This document shows positions 9,328 through 21,303 of a stretch of 64,000 bases of DNA, piece after piece. This stretch comes from Graphilbum fragrans. Its lineage: Eukaryota > Ascomycota > Sordariomycetes > Ophiostomatales > Ophiostomataceae. A model generated the notes under the pieces. That model saw nothing but the letters and a program-made list of their open reading frames with translations. It was not told the DNA's origin and made no database searches. Positions within the stretch are counted from its first letter, which is position 1, and every line of letters begins with the position of its first letter. The position numbers and the translations under genes were made by a program. The stretch lies in contig LLKO01000002.1 of NCBI GenBank assembly GCA_001513895.1, positions 1,277,716 to 1,341,715 of the forward strand, given 5' to 3'.

Positions 9328-12258
9328 ATGAAAGTCCGCGATTGGACAGCGACGCTGGCCACGGCAGCAACAGCGCTCGCAGCGTCGAGCCCATACCGCT
9401 GCGAAGCCTACAACCTGCCCGCCGGCGGCGTGGTCATCCTGCCCGGCAATGAAGCCGTCACCCTCACAGCCGCCGCCGCCTACCGCCCACCATGTCTGCC
9501 GACCGATGCTCCGGCCATCATTTCTGGTGCCGGCGTGACCGGAGCCTCCGGCAGCATCGACACCACATCCAGCAGCACCTCCGACTACGACACCACCAGC
9601 CTCAATGTTGACGAGGCCGCCGACACCAGCCCGCAGTTCTCCGACTTCCGCGACCCCTTTTACGCCTCCGCCTTCCCCCAATGCTATGCCCTGGCCGCGA
9701 CGACGGTCATTTCCTACACTCTTGTGATCATGCTGTTGATCACCCCACGCTCGTTTCTCGACGGTGGCGTCGTCGTTCTCGGCCGCCGCGGCTTCACCAA
9801 TGGCGGCACCGGTGGCAAGAACATTGGCGGGCGGCCCTGGCTGCAGAAAGTGGCCGCCTTGACCGTCGCCATCTCGCTGACCATTGCTACGGCCGACACC
9901 TTCCGCGTCGCCGAGGACCAGTACTCCTGGGGCATCCAGAATGCCAAGGAGATGCAGGAGGAGGTGCTCGGCGGCACCGAGCTCAAGGTCATCCACATCA
10001 TTTCCGACACCTTTCTGTGGCTCGCACAAGCCCAGACTCTCATCCGCCTCTTCCCGCGCCAGCGCGAAAAGGTCATTATCAAGTGGACGGCCTTCTCGCT
10101 CGTCATCCTCGACATCATCTTCGACTCCCTCAACAGCTTCCTCTACACCTCCAATGGCCGCACGTTTACCGACGCCGTGCCGGCTCTGAGCTACCTCTTC
10201 CAGCTCGCTCTCGGCGTGCTCTATGCCGCCTGGGTCATCTACTATTCCCTGATGAAGAAGCGCTATGCCTTCTACCACCCGCGCATGCGCAACATCTGCC
10301 TTGTTGCCATTCTTTCTCTGCTGGCCATTCTTGTGCCCGTGGTCTTCTTTGTCCTTGACATTTCCAAGCCCGACTTCGCCGGCTGGGGCGACTATGTGCG
10401 CTGGGTCGGCGCCGCCGCCGCCAGCGTCATTGTCTGGGAGTGGGTGGAGCGCATCGAGGCGCTCGAGCGCGAGGAGAAGAAGGACGGCATCCTGGGCCGC
10501 GAAGTGTTTGACGGCGATGAGATGCTCGACATTATGCCGTCCGATTTTGTCTGGCCACGCCGCCGGAGGAAGGGCGGCAAGGACGCCGGCAAAGACGGCA
10601 AAGACGGCAAAGACGGCAAAGACGGCAAGGACAGCAGAGACAGCCGAGACAGCAGAGACAGCAGAGACAGCGGCTCCGACAAGTTCGACCGAGACGGCAA
10701 CGACGATGCGGAGCGAGGGGTGGCCTCCCCACAACACCGGCAGCTACAGAAGAATGGGCTACCAACCGGCCGCGCGCGGATATGGCCGGCCATGTCGACG
10801 TTTGTTGATCGACACCGGCCTCGATTATGGGGGGCTCAATCTGGCGCACGGGGAGAGCAGGCCCAAGCTACGGCTGGCAGCGCGGCGGACGCCCATGACG
10901 GCGATGAAGGCACCACCAGCATCGACGGCGATGGCGATGTCGGGCGCACCAGCGGATCAGCAGCAGCGCGACGCGCCCAGCCGCCATTATGGCCAGCTCG
11001 GCCAGCACCAGCGGCCACGCCCATCAGCCGCACAGACACCGCCAGCGCCGACAGTACGGTGTATGTTTTGCGGTACCACCCGGTGACCGACAGCAGTGTG
11101 TCGCATGCGTCCGACATGCGCCCCATGTCCGGTTCCATCATTACAGGCACGGCCGGCACGACCTCCGCTGTCGGCGCCGCAAGAGCGTCGCAGCCGGCGG
11201 CCCCCATTTCCCGGAGCAACAGCTCCAGCACAGCCAGCTCACGGCACGGCCGCGGCCCTGGCACCGTCGCTTCGTTTGCCAGCTCGTCCCACAGCGTTGC
11301 CAGCGTGCCACCAGGAGACGGTGCGATAGCTGGTGGGCCAGACTCTGCGGAGTCTGCGGCCGACGGCCAGCTACCGGCCAAACGATGGCGCGTGCTGACG
11401 CAGTCGCTCCCGTTCCGGCGCGCTGGGGCGCCAAGGTCCGCCGACCCGTCGGACATCTCCCTGTCGACGCTGGGCCGGAGCAGCAGCGGCCGAGCACTGG
11501 ACGACCGGATGCAGCACGAGGAGACCAACCGCTGGGACATACGGGCGCGGCTCGAGGAGTTTGCGGCGACCCAAGCCGAGAAACTCAGGGAGCGCATCCG
11601 GCCGACCATTGACACCAGCGCGCTGCCAGTGCGAGTGATTCCGGCGCCAGAACGGCGCGGTGCGGCGCTTGCCCAAGTGCTCGAAGAGGAGGAGAGCAAC
11701 TACCAGCAACAGCAGCAGCAGCAGCAGTGGCTATCCGTACCAGCACAGCTCCAGCGCAGTGGAAGCGGCACGTCGGCAGGCGTGGGCACGATCTGGTCCA
11801 GCACGGGCGGCTACGGCCACACCAATAGCAGCCACGGTAACGCCTACAGCTACAGCCACAGCCGCAGCGGCAGTGGCCACGGGCACGGAAGCGGCAGCGG
11901 CCCTGGCACTGTGACCGGCACCGGCACCGGCATCGAAAATAGCAGCAGCAGCAGTGCCGTGAGCCGCGTGCCCAGTCCGCCAGCGCGACCCAGCGACGGC
12001 GCCAACGGCGCAGAAGCAGCATCCGTACCAGGTGGCACCACTCCACGCTATGGCGAACCGCCTGCTGTTATGGCCGCCGCTCTGCCGCGCACTAGTTCAG
12101 AGCGAGACCGCGATCAGCCGGCTCATGGAGAACGCTCTCAGGTTACCTTGGACAAGCGGCCTGTGGCATCGACGGCGACACCGCCGCCGGCCGACGACAG
12201 AGGCCGGCGCACGCCCGCCGAAGCATCGGGACAACACGGAACCGATGACAGGGCATAG
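9328..12258 (+). CDS. palH: PalH/RIM21 ambient-pH sensor, seven-pass membrane protein
   Basis: One uninterrupted frame of 976 residues from ATG 9328. After an N-terminal luminal/extracellular part (1-118), seven hydrophobic segments lie at about 119-139, 172-191, 222-241, 252-272, 285-307, 322-343 and 355-372. The block after the last one (WEWVERIEALEREEK, then GREVFDGDEML) is characteristic of PalH. Family role: plasma-membrane sensor that binds the arrestin PalF and signals through ESCRT and PalA/PalB to activate the transcription factor PacC at neutral to alkaline pH. The cytosolic tail of about 600 residues is unusually repetitive: KDG then RDS tripeptides at about residues 418-450, poly-Q at 11707-11727, and Gly/Ser/His-rich runs near 11860-11950. 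A 549-residue open frame on the opposite strand is a codon-bias shadow. Confidence 0.93.
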   Translation: MKVRDWTATLATAATALAASSPYRCEAYNLPAGGVVILPGNEAVTLTAAAAYRPPCLPTDAPAIISGAGVTGASGSIDTTSSSTSDYDTTSLNVDEAADTSPQFSDFRDPFYASAFPQCYALAATTVISYTLVIMLLITPRSFLDGGVVVLGRRGFTNGGTGGKNIGGRPWLQKVAALTVAISLTIATADTFRVAEDQYSWGIQNAKEMQEEVLGGTELKVIHIISDTFLWLAQAQTLIRLFPRQREKVIIKWTAFSLVILDIIFDSLNSFLYTSNGRTFTDAVPALSYLFQLALGVLYAAWVIYYSLMKKRYAFYHPRMRNICLVAILSLLAILVPVVFFVLDISKPDFAGWGDYVRWVGAAAASVIVWEWVERIEALEREEKKDGILGREVFDGDEMLDIMPSDFVWPRRRRKGGKDAGKDGKDGKDGKDGKDSRDSRDSRDSRDSGSDKFDRDGNDDAERGVASPQHRQLQKNGLPTGRARIWPAMSTFVDRHRPRLWGAQSGARGEQAQATAGSAADAHDGDEGTTSIDGDGDVGRTSGSAAARRAQPPLWPARPAPAATPISRTDTASADSTVYVLRYHPVTDSSVSHASDMRPMSGSIITGTAGTTSAVGAARASQPAAPISRSNSSSTASSRHGRGPGTVASFASSSHSVASVPPGDGAIAGGPDSAESAADGQLPAKRWRVLTQSLPFRRAGAPRSADPSDISLSTLGRSSSGRALDDRMQHEETNRWDIRARLEEFAATQAEKLRERIRPTIDTSALPVRVIPAPERRGAALAQVLEEEESNYQQQQQQQQWLSVPAQLQRSGSGTSAGVGTIWSSTGGYGHTNSSHGNAYSYSHSRSGSGHGHGSGSGPGTVTGTGTGIENSSSSSAVSRVPSPPARPSDGANGAEAASVPGGTTPRYGEPPAVMAAALPRTSSERDRDQPAHGERSQVTLDKRPVASTATPPPADDRGRRTPAEASGQHGTDDRA
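10579..10680 (+). repeat. 9-bp tandem repeats coding KDG then RDS tripeptides in palH
   Basis: Nine-base units of the type GGCAAAGAC (about five copies) pass into units of the type AGCAGAGAC (about four copies). They are translated as Lys-Asp-Gly and then Asp-Ser-Arg repeats in the cytosolic tail just after the membrane domain. The array keeps frame because the unit is nine bases. Length polymorphism between strains is likely, which is an inference. Confidence 0.85.
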
Positions 12259-14394
12259 TTGCTTTGCTTGTTTTGCTGGGAACTTGGGATCGATCTAGAC
12301 ATATACATACGGAGTACTCTCGTACATATTGCGGCGGGGCTAGCCATGTGCGATTTGGGACACGGTGTATCGGAATTTCACTTTGTTTTTTTCTTTGTAG
12401 GAAGGGAGGATGGGGCATAGGGCATCATGCATCTCATGGGTTTGCAAGCATCGGACCGGCGCTAATTTTATATATACTTTTTGGATACGACATTCACGGG
12501 AGGGTGGCCGGCGCAGAAAGACAGGCGTCGGGACGGGGACTTTGTTTACTTTGATCGTGGGCATCCAGATCCTCCATCTTGAAAATACAACACTGTTATG
12601 ATGAGTGCGTGTGTCCGAGCACGAGTACGAGTGCCGTTCATGTGATGTTTGGCAATGTCGGGGTCCCAATTGTGGCCCTACGATAAGCTTATCTAGCGGA
12701 ATGCACAAGTGCTGGGACCGCTCCTTTGGGCAATACTCCGTGTGTGTTGTGTGGCGCGACGGCCTTTGCCACTGGAGCGTTCGGCGACTTGGGCTTTTTT
12801 TCCTGGGATGCGAGGCGGACTCCGGGATGCCGGCGGAAGGAGCGGAAGCAACGCTATATTGTCAGGTGGTCGCAGGAGCGGGCGAAATAGGGAAAAATAA
12901 AATATATAAAAAAAGGTTAAGGCAAGCCCAGGTCTGGTGACTGCCAAATCTGACGTCGGTCATTTGGCCAGGGGACAGCCACAGGAGAAGGGCAAGGAAT
13001 GACAAGAGTATGGGATGCCGAGCGGCTGTTGGGCTACTCGGTCTGCTCAAAATACCCGAACACGCGGAATCCGAGAAACGACAGGACTACGGATGACATA
13101 CTACGCAGTAACTCGGGGTACTAGAAAGAGAAATGCGCGTAGTAAGCGCGTTTGGCGCAACTTATCTATGCATATGCGGTAAGATAAGGGGTTCACAGGC
13201 TCTGTTCGAGTCCGAGTATTCCGTACGTCGTATTTTCGAGTCTTTCTTGTGCCGTCTGTGTACATAGTGTACATATGTAGCTACTCTCAAAAGCGGTTAT
13301 TTCCACCCTGGTCTTGCCCCTTGAATGTATCTGTAAAATGGACGTGCTTGTGCTCCGTAATGCACTTGTTTTTATATTAGCCCCTTTTTTTGGCGTACGA
13401 GTACGGTTTTGGGGCCATACAAATCCGCGGACAGTACCTGGGAACAGCTCCCGAAATGAGGATGTGAGGCCTCGGCAGGGGATAGTCTCGAGTGGGCGAG
13501 TATGTACACTTGTGCCCCTAACGGCACACGTAAGATACATGGAGCTGCGACTAGTTGTACAACTACTTGCAATGTACCATGAAATTCCGATATTAGCCCA
13601 AAGGAGCCAAGCGGAGTTTGGTGGAAGAAAAATATTCAAGATACTTACTCGTACGCTACATTGGGCCGAACTGTAGCATGCTCTGTACTCGGGCACGGAG
13701 ACGCAGCCGCTCCTTCTCCCTTTCTTTGCCTGATACCCTTCTTCGCTTCCTTCCCGGCATCCTGGCTCATTCTCGCTCCTGCCCTCCCATCGCACAATAC
13801 TCTAGCCCTCCTTCCATGTCAATTGATCGTTGATCGCGCCTGCCCGCACATACTCCGTAACTGCGTAACTACATACACACACAACCGTTGGCTGTCCCCC
13901 CTTCCCCGGTTTTTTTTTTGGGGTGGGCTGTCGCGCACGCGCGCTGCATCACCGTTCCCTCCTTTTGATCCACAATTTTGCATGTCTTCCCTTTTTGTAC
14001 ATTGGTTATTTTCTCGCCCTCTTCATTTAAACTTGACCAGCCCACTGCACCGTCGACTTGCCGTTTGTCGTCCTCTCCCTAACCCTTCATACTCTCCCTC
14101 TCTGTCCCTGCCTTCTCGCTTCCATTCATTCCTTTCTACGGCTCAGGCGGGTCAGTTGCTATCATTATCGAGGCATATTCTGTGTCCATTTCGATCTGAT
14201 CGGCTTCTTCACTGTTTCTATCTCGTTTACTTTTCCTCACCGTCCTCATCGGCCGAGTCGAACGTTCCCCTATAATTCGGTAGTAATCGACGCCACTCAG
14301 ACGAAGCTGAGGACCCGCCATCGCATATTGCTGTGGCGCTCGATCTGGTTCTCATTTTCGACGCCCGACTCCTCCCAACCTCTCCATCCCCAAG
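12259..14394. other. Intergenic between palH and the ceramide synthase gene
   Basis: I see no supported gene. It starts with the palH 3' region (motif copy at 12308-12316) and ends in a CT-rich leader of the next gene. A motif copy also lies at 13851-13859, and TACGAGTA-type copies at 13396 and 13646. The minus-strand frame at 13193-13795 has no recognisable features. Confidence 0.55.
13880..14394 (+). promoter_or_regulatory. CT-rich leader/promoter of the ceramide synthase gene
   Basis: The + strand is rich in TTTCC, CTCTC and CCCT runs up to the start codon at 14395, with little coding character. This is the usual appearance of an ascomycete promoter plus 5' leader. No TATA box or factor site can be assigned with confidence. 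Confidence 0.4.
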
Positions 14395-15883
14395 ATGACA
14401 AACTCGGCCCCAGAGCCTTTCCCCCCCTTCAGGGAGGTCCCCGAGGACGCCAGCTACACGTCGGCAGCCATGGCCAACGGCAGCACCAGCACCACAGCTC
14501 GCCGGCGCGGCAAGTCCAGCGATGCCAACGGCAGCAGCCATCTGGCCACCAGCCTCGCCCACATGAGCGGCGTCGACCACAGCGCAGCAGCCAGCAAGGG
14601 CCTTAAGACGGACTCGGCTCGCGGCGAAAAGAGGTTTTCACGCCGGCGCAAGGCCCGCTCGCTCGCCCGTCGCATCAAGCAATACGCCGTGCGCCACACC
14701 TGGGTCCTGCCCCTCGCCATCCTCCTCGTCATGCTGGCTGCTTATGCCGTTTGGCCTACCGAAGCCAACCCCATGTCGCATTTCATCTTCCTCTCCTATC
14801 CGCTGCCGCTGGCCGCCGATGCTGCTCCGGGCACGCCGATCCACTACGACAAGGGCCTCTGGGACATTGCCTTTGTCACCTTTTACACCGTCGTGCTCTC
14901 CTTCACCCGCGAGTTCATCATGCAAGAGCTGCTCCGCCCCCTCGCCCGCTATGCTGGCTTGCGCTCGCGCTCCAAGCAGGCCCGCTTCATGGAGCAGATG
15001 TATACCGCCATCTACTTCGGCTGCCTCGGTCCCGCCGGCATGTACGTCATGTCTCGCACGCCTGTCTGGTTCTTCAACACCCGCGGCATGTACGAGAACT
15101 TCCCCCATCGCACCCAGGAAGCCACCCTCAAGTTTTACTACTTGTTCCAGGCTGCCTACTGGGCCCAGCAGGCCATTGTCCTCGTCCTCGGCATGGAGAA
15201 GCCGCGCAAAGACTTTAAGGAGCTCGTCGGCCACCATATTGTCTCTCTGTCCCTCATCGCCCTCAGCTACCGCTTCCACTTTACCTACATCGGCCTCGCC
15301 GTCTACATCACCCACGACATCAGCGACTTTTTCCTGGCGGTATGTACCCTTTTGTGCTTCTTTAGCCTTCCCTTTGTGCTTGTTCCCCCAGCCTCGTTCC
15401 GGCCTTCCCTGCTAACGAACTCACCAGACTTCCAAGTCCCTCAACTACGTCGATGGCCCCTTCATGGGCCCGTACTACTTCTTTTTTATGTGTGCATGGG
15501 TGTACCTCCGTCACTATCTCAACCTGCGCATCATCTACAGTCTCTTCACCGAATTCAAGACCGTTGGCCCCTACGAGCTCGACTGGGCCAACGAGCAGTT
15601 CAAGTGCAGCCTCTCCTTTGTTATCACCACAGCCCTGCTCTCTGCACTCCAGGCTCTCAACCTGTTCTGGCTCTTCTTCATCGTACGTATTGCGTACCGG
15701 TTCGTCGTCCATAACGTTGCCAAGGACGACCGCAGCGATGGAGAAGAGGATACTGAGCTCGACGAGGCCCCCAAGCCAAAGGAACTGCCTGCTGCTGCTA
15801 CCGAAAAGCTGCACCTCAACGGTGCTGCCAACGGTGTCGCCAACGGATCAGCCAAGCTCAACGGTGCCGCTGCAAAGAGATGA
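14395..15883 (+). CDS. lag1: Ceramide synthase, LAG1/LAC1 type (TLC domain)
   Basis: Exons 14395-15339 and 15428-15883, 466 residues. The intron (GTATGT donor, GCTAACG branch, ACCAG acceptor) falls inside the Lag motif and joins SDFFLA to TSKSLNY. The protein begins with a Ser/Ala/Arg-rich cytosolic segment, then a hydrophobic span (about 103-120) and several TLC-domain spans. The HH pair in VGHHIVSLSLIALSYRF, followed by ITHDISDFFLA, is the diagnostic Lag1 signature. Function known for the family: ER acyl-CoA-dependent N-acylation of sphingoid bases to (phyto/dihydro)ceramide. The C-terminus is acidic, then repeats NGAANGVANGSAKLNGA, which is low-complexity. Two paralogue classes (LAG1/LAC1 and BAR1-like) exist in filamentous fungi; which class this is cannot be decided here. 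Confidence 0.93.
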
Positions 15884-18047
15884 GCCCAACAGCTCCTACT
15901 CTCCCTCTCCCTTATTTCTCAAATCTCTTTTCATGCATCTGGTGGAGCCCATAATACACCCGACGGCCCACCCCTCTGTTTTTGTCAGAGACGAGTTTGT
16001 ATACCGGCGTTCTACTAGGAAAGGGCATCACGACATCGATTGTTGTACGGAAGGCCAAGTCCTTCCACGAGGAGTTAACACGAAGAACAAAAAAAATGAA
16101 CGGCAGCGACATGATATTTTGGGTGGGGACGAATCAGAGCTAATAGAGCTGTGATTGCGCACTGCGTAGCCAGAGATTGATTGGGTTGGCTCATGAACCA
16201 TTGATTGTTGGGGGTCTTGCTTTATTGCTGGGGTTGCTACTGCCACTGTTCATCTCCGTCGGGGCGGATCTTGACACACATGGCCTTGGAATCAGAGGAG
16301 CGATTGTTGTCCTCGTCTGTTCCCTCACCCCCTTTTGTGCTCTTCATCTCTTTTCCCCCTTACACTTATTACTTTTTTGTCTCAATAATTCAGTCAAGCA
16401 TGGCCTTCACAGCACCCCTTTCCCTTCTTGTTTTATATTTCATTTTTCTATATTCTTTTGGGGCATTATTTGCTGTATGGCATATTCTGCCCTAGCTTTG
16501 GTTATAGGGTGTTTGTTCCCTACCAAGCACGACATCGGGACGCACTTCGTGCTCACAATATGGATTGAGAATGGCTACTGCTGCTTGGTGCCTCCCTTCT
16601 TTGTTACATAACTTTTCGTCTCCTTTTGTTTCCTCTTCATCTGTTTGAGAGCAGCACATACCGGCCTCGCTTTGCTAGGGTATAATATATAATATTCAAG
16701 TAAGAGAGGCATATCAGCCACCCTACATTGGCTCTTTGACTGTGCTTGTATCATGTGGCCTAATCCATTTTCATATTTTGGGCCGGCGTATGTACATGTT
16801 TCCTCTTCAAGCCAATACAGCTGTGGATTTATCAGCTCTACATGCGGCTACGTTCATCGAGCATTCGCATTAGTCGTAGAAGTTTTATTTGCTATAAACA
16901 ATCAGTCGTACTCTTCGAGAGAGGCAATAAGCTATTCGGCGCAAAAGCTAACCGCAATACCCAAACGTAACCTGGAGATCACACCCAGCGAATATTGAAG
17001 TCCGTTGCCATTTTTTCCTTCCTAATTTTGATAAAAAGAAAAGAAGAGAAAGATCAAGAAATACGCAAATGACAAAGGATAATAGAGATCAAAACAACCG
17101 CTACGGCGACCTCATAAATCAGGTCCGCCATAGTCATAGCCACAGTAAACAAAACCAGAAATAGAGCAAAGAAACAATCAAAAGAGCATTCCAGATCGCC
17201 TAGCTTCCTGCCTCGTCCTCCGCCGCCTCCATTTTTGCCATGTCTCCTTGTTTTCCATGGCCCTTCCTCTAATCCATTTTGTTTCCCTTTTGTCCAGCCA
17301 GATGCCTGGCCAAAATGGTTTGTTCCTTTCTGTCACATGTCCATCAATCAACCTCAGCTCATACTTTTCATTTCCTATTACATTACATTCTTCCATGTGG
17401 CGCAATTCTGCAGCCACATAACGCCTGTCTCATGCGACATAAAATTCGTGGTCTCTCATTTCCTCACCCGACTCGTAAGAGTGGAGACGAAGACAAGAAC
17501 GTGAAACGAGTACAAAAAAAAAAGAATAATAAAAAAGCAAGAAAAAAAGCAGAAAGGAAAGTCGTCGTCAAAGTATAAAAGTCGTAAAAACATGTGGGAG
17601 GCTATGGGCTGAATGACACGTTTGAAAAAGACAATATGAAATAAAAACGAAATAATAAAATGAATGGATGCGTTCTCCAGGTAATGCGACTTGACAAGCA
17701 GAGATGTAAAAACCACGCACGGGAAGAAGATATGCATCATATACTCTTGGATCGTTGCTGCGCTGTGTCGCTATGCGGTCATTCATGAAATAAAATAAAA
17801 TAAAAATAGAGCAGTTCCGAGTGTCGTCGTAGAGGTATAAAAACAAGGCGCTTTGTCGTGAAGGAGGGAATAGAATAAAAGTTGTCGAAAAAAAGCAGAA
17901 AAATCAGCGCTATAACAAACGCCGAACTTGATCGAATCCAAATCGTCGAGAAATGAAAACGCTGAAAATGAAGGATTTAAATCATGTCTTCCGCTGGCGG
18001 ATACTGGTAGGCCAACTCGTTTCATGGTGACGGGGAGAGTGCAGTAC
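15884..18047. other. Intergenic between convergent ceramide synthase and HMT1-type genes
   Basis: Both flanking genes end here. The stretch is AT-rich, with A- and T-runs, and suits untranslated 3' sequence. Short frames such as 16177-16611 (+) and 17178-17417 (-) have no family features. I see no RNA gene. Confidence 0.6.
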
Positions 18048-21000
18048 TCAGCGCAGACGAGGAGCAAAACCGCTCGCAAATGCTGCTGCCGAAGACACCC
18101 TATTGTTTCCGTCGGAATTGCTGTTTATTCCTTGTAGCATTTGCCCATCGATATTTGTATCATCAGAGTCCGCATATCGTGCGGCACGTGCAGCCACTGC
18201 AGCGCGCTCGGCTTGAGATTGCTTCTCCCACATAGCAGCATACTTGCCGTTGATAAGGAGAAGCTCAGGATGTGTCCCCTTCTCCACAATCTGGCCAGCA
18301 TGGAGAACGATAATCTGGTCTGCGTGCGTGATGGTAGATAGGCGATGACTGTGGCCGAAGAGTTAGTCAGACTATTGGAAGGGGAAGTTGACCATCTAAA
18401 TGGGGCAAGGAAAACAAAATAAAACAAAGAACACTCACGCAATGATTAACAAGGTACGATCCTGGCCAAGACTGCCACCTCGGATGAGTTTCGACTGGAT
18501 CATCTGCTCAGTCTCGCTGTCGAGCGCTGAGGTAGCCTCATCAAGCATGATGATTTTTGGGTTCTTCAAGATGGTACGGGCAATTGCAACACGCTGTTTC
18601 TCGCCGCCACTGAGCCGAGTCCCTCTCTCGCCAACCTCAGTGTTGTACCCGTCCGGAAAAGAGAGAATTCGTTCGTGGATGCTGGCCGCTCTGCAGGCTT
18701 CGTATACCTCCTCATCCGTTGCATCGGGATTGGCATACCTGAGATTATACATGATCGACTCGTTGAATAAGATTGGGTCTTGAGGAACAACACCAATGTT
18801 GCGCCGAACAGAGTCAATGGAGATATCTTTCACATCATTGCCGTCAATTTCAATAACACCAGACTCGCAGTTGTAGTACCGGAACATTAGCCGAAAAATG
18901 GTTGACTTGCCGCCGCCAGACTCGCCAACGAACGCAGTGGTAGTTCCGGGGGGGCATTCGAAGGAAAGTTTGTTCAGTGCAGGGTGCTTGTTATACATGA
19001 AGTTGACGTCCTTCCACCGAATATGGCCGACGCAATTTGACAATGCTGAAACACCAGTGCGGTCTTCAACGCTGGGCCGCACCTTGAACAGCTCTAAAAG
19101 ACGTTCTCCGGATATCATAGCTTGCTGCACGGTGCGGTAGAAAGAGCCGAAGAAGTTGAGAGGACCCTGAAGCTGGTTGAGATAAGTCATCATGACAACA
19201 AAATCGCCAACTGTCCGCAGTTTTTGAGTGACCTCGATGGCGGCAACTAAAAGCATCACAAGAATGCCACACATGAAAACAGCACTTTGGCAAATGTTCA
19301 TGTAGTTCATGCTCCAAGTGACCTTGGCTTCGGCCGTTTGGTACTTTTTGACGACGCCGCGATAGCGGTTGAATTCAAACTGCTCAGCGTTGAAGTATTT
19401 GACTGTCTCGTAATTGGTGACGGAATCTGTCTTGACGGCTTCCTCAAGACGGTCCGAATTAACCATGTTGCGGCGAAGATCTGCAAGAGTCGCGGCCATT
19501 TTAACAGTCATGTGCAAGTACGAGACAGAGATGATGGCGGCGATAGTGGCGTAAATGGCGCCAAAGCGGAGAAGAAAGTAAACAATGGCAACCGAGAGAT
19601 CGACGAGCATCGGAAAGACTTGGAAGGTTACTTGCTCTAAGAAGTTGTTGATGGAGGCGCCTTTGTTCAGAGCAGACAACACTTCGCCTGTGCGCTTTTC
19701 GATATGAAAGCTGAGGGAGAGGCTGTGAACATGTTCGAAAGAAGCGACTGTGAGAGCATGGTAGGAGTACTGTGAGACAGGGATCCAGAGGAAAGAGCGA
19801 ATAGAGCCAAGAAGACCTGATTCTCCTTGGATAAGCTTGTAGAAAATCAACAGAGTGATCTCTTTCCATGGCAAGTCTGATTTCGACTCAAAGGCATCGG
19901 TAATGGTACCAATTTGATTGGGCACAAGGAGGTTGACGGCGCGTTGGAGGATCACAATCAGGGTGCAAAGCAGGAAATCGAGCTGCAGCCTTCGAGAGTC
20001 TTTAGGCCAGAGATAAGGGAAGAAAAGAGAGTAACTCGTCAGGTATTCCCACCAAGTCTTGTGTGGTAGCTTTTCCGGTCGATAAAAGGCAGTCTCTTCA
20101 GCGTCGCATTCAACGGCGGGCGGCTTGGACTTGGGGCTCGCACCGCCGTTTGCATAGCCGTTGAAATTTCCGTTGCGCTTGCCATTGGCGAAGCCGTTGC
20201 GATGACCCTGTGTAGTCCCATTGGTTCCATTTGCATGGACCTGCGAGGCAAAGGAGGCCCTTTCGTTTGTGTCGCACACAGAGTGAGTCCCATTTCCACT
20301 CCCGTTTGCTATCAGAGGTGTTGTCTCGTCGACATCGCTTGTGTTGCCCGAGTCTGAACTCTCAGCAGACTCATCTGTTTCGGTGGAGCTACTGTAGCTT
20401 TCTGTTTTCTCCTCTGGCTGTGAGTTGCAGGGGACACAGATGGCTGCGTACAGAGCCACAACGAGGAACAAGAAGACGACTCGGAGTATAGAAAACGTGA
20501 GGTCAATCTTATCCCATCCGTCCGCACCACGGACACGGTTCCAGGATTTGTGCGCAACATTTTCCATTACTCGGTGGTAGCCGTTAACCCGAATGAAGTC
20601 GAGAACAAGAATGGCTGAATCCCCAATCAGGGAAAGAGACCAGAAACTGCAAACAGACTTATTGGGCATACGCTCGATGTCAAACAGATACGCCGTGGCA
20701 TAGAAATGGATGAATGCGCCGGAGATCAGGTAAACCTAGAATGTGGTTAGTTATATATTTATGATTAAGGAGGAAGAGAAAAGTAGCTATCATAACGGGG
20801 TTGAAGCTGTATGGCTAAGCATCAAGTCATGGGTTCCCTAGGTCTATGTAGGCTTCCCAGTACATGACGGGGTGAAGCGGAAAGGTAACCGAGTGACTTA
20901 CAGATTTTGCTTCACCACACCACCAGCCGAACATCTGGCCTTCGTCGGTGTTTGTCACGGTATGGACAACGACGACGATAAATTGAAAGACGAAGGAAGC

Positions 21001-21303
21001 AACCACGGCGCAGCTGGTCGTACCGAAGACATTTCGAAAAGACGGGCTGATGTCCGATTTCGGTGGGTAGGTGGCAACTCCAGACTCCTGGGACTTTCGT
21101 CGCGTGGCAGGCAGGGGACGACCTCCGGGACCAGTGGTGACAGGTTTGACAAGCTCTACATCCTCCTCGGTATTGGTGACACTGCCGATGAGAATGGATG
21201 CCAAGAAGACCAGAAGCAGGACGAGACCGTAGCACAACTCGACCTGAGAGATCAAGGATTCCACCCATGTCGGCTTCATTTCGTATGGCGGGGTTGGCTC
21301 CAT
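18048..21303 (-). CDS. hmt1: HMT1-type vacuolar half ABC transporter
   Basis: Minus-strand exons 21303-20902, 20735-18439 and 18348-18048, 999 residues. The protein starts with an extra N-terminal membrane domain, split by the 166-nt first intron in WWCGEAKS-VYLISG. An Asn/Gly-rich loop follows (HANGTNGTTQGHRNGFANG region), then the six-span transporter domain and one nucleotide-binding domain. Walker A is GESGGGKST (about 738), signature LSGGEKQR (about 842), Walker B IIMLDE (about 862), and the switch His lies in AHRLST (about 901), created across the last intron. All catalytic motifs are intact. Family role: fission-yeast Hmt1 and animal ABCB6-like half transporters act in vacuolar/lysosomal membranes and confer cadmium tolerance through thiol-peptide transport. 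Likely a homodimer (inference). The start at MEPTPPYEM is the first in-frame ATG. Confidence 0.93.

Noticed and set aside
9088..10737. 549-residue open frame on the minus strand across palH
   Set aside because: It lies antisense to a clear seven-pass PalH frame. It is Ala/Gly/Val-rich with no domain; GC-ending codons of the real gene keep this frame open.
14235..14394. Upstream open frame running into the ceramide synthase leader
   Set aside because: The frame at 14058-14606 overlaps the true start in another frame and reads a CT tract; no evidence that it is translated.
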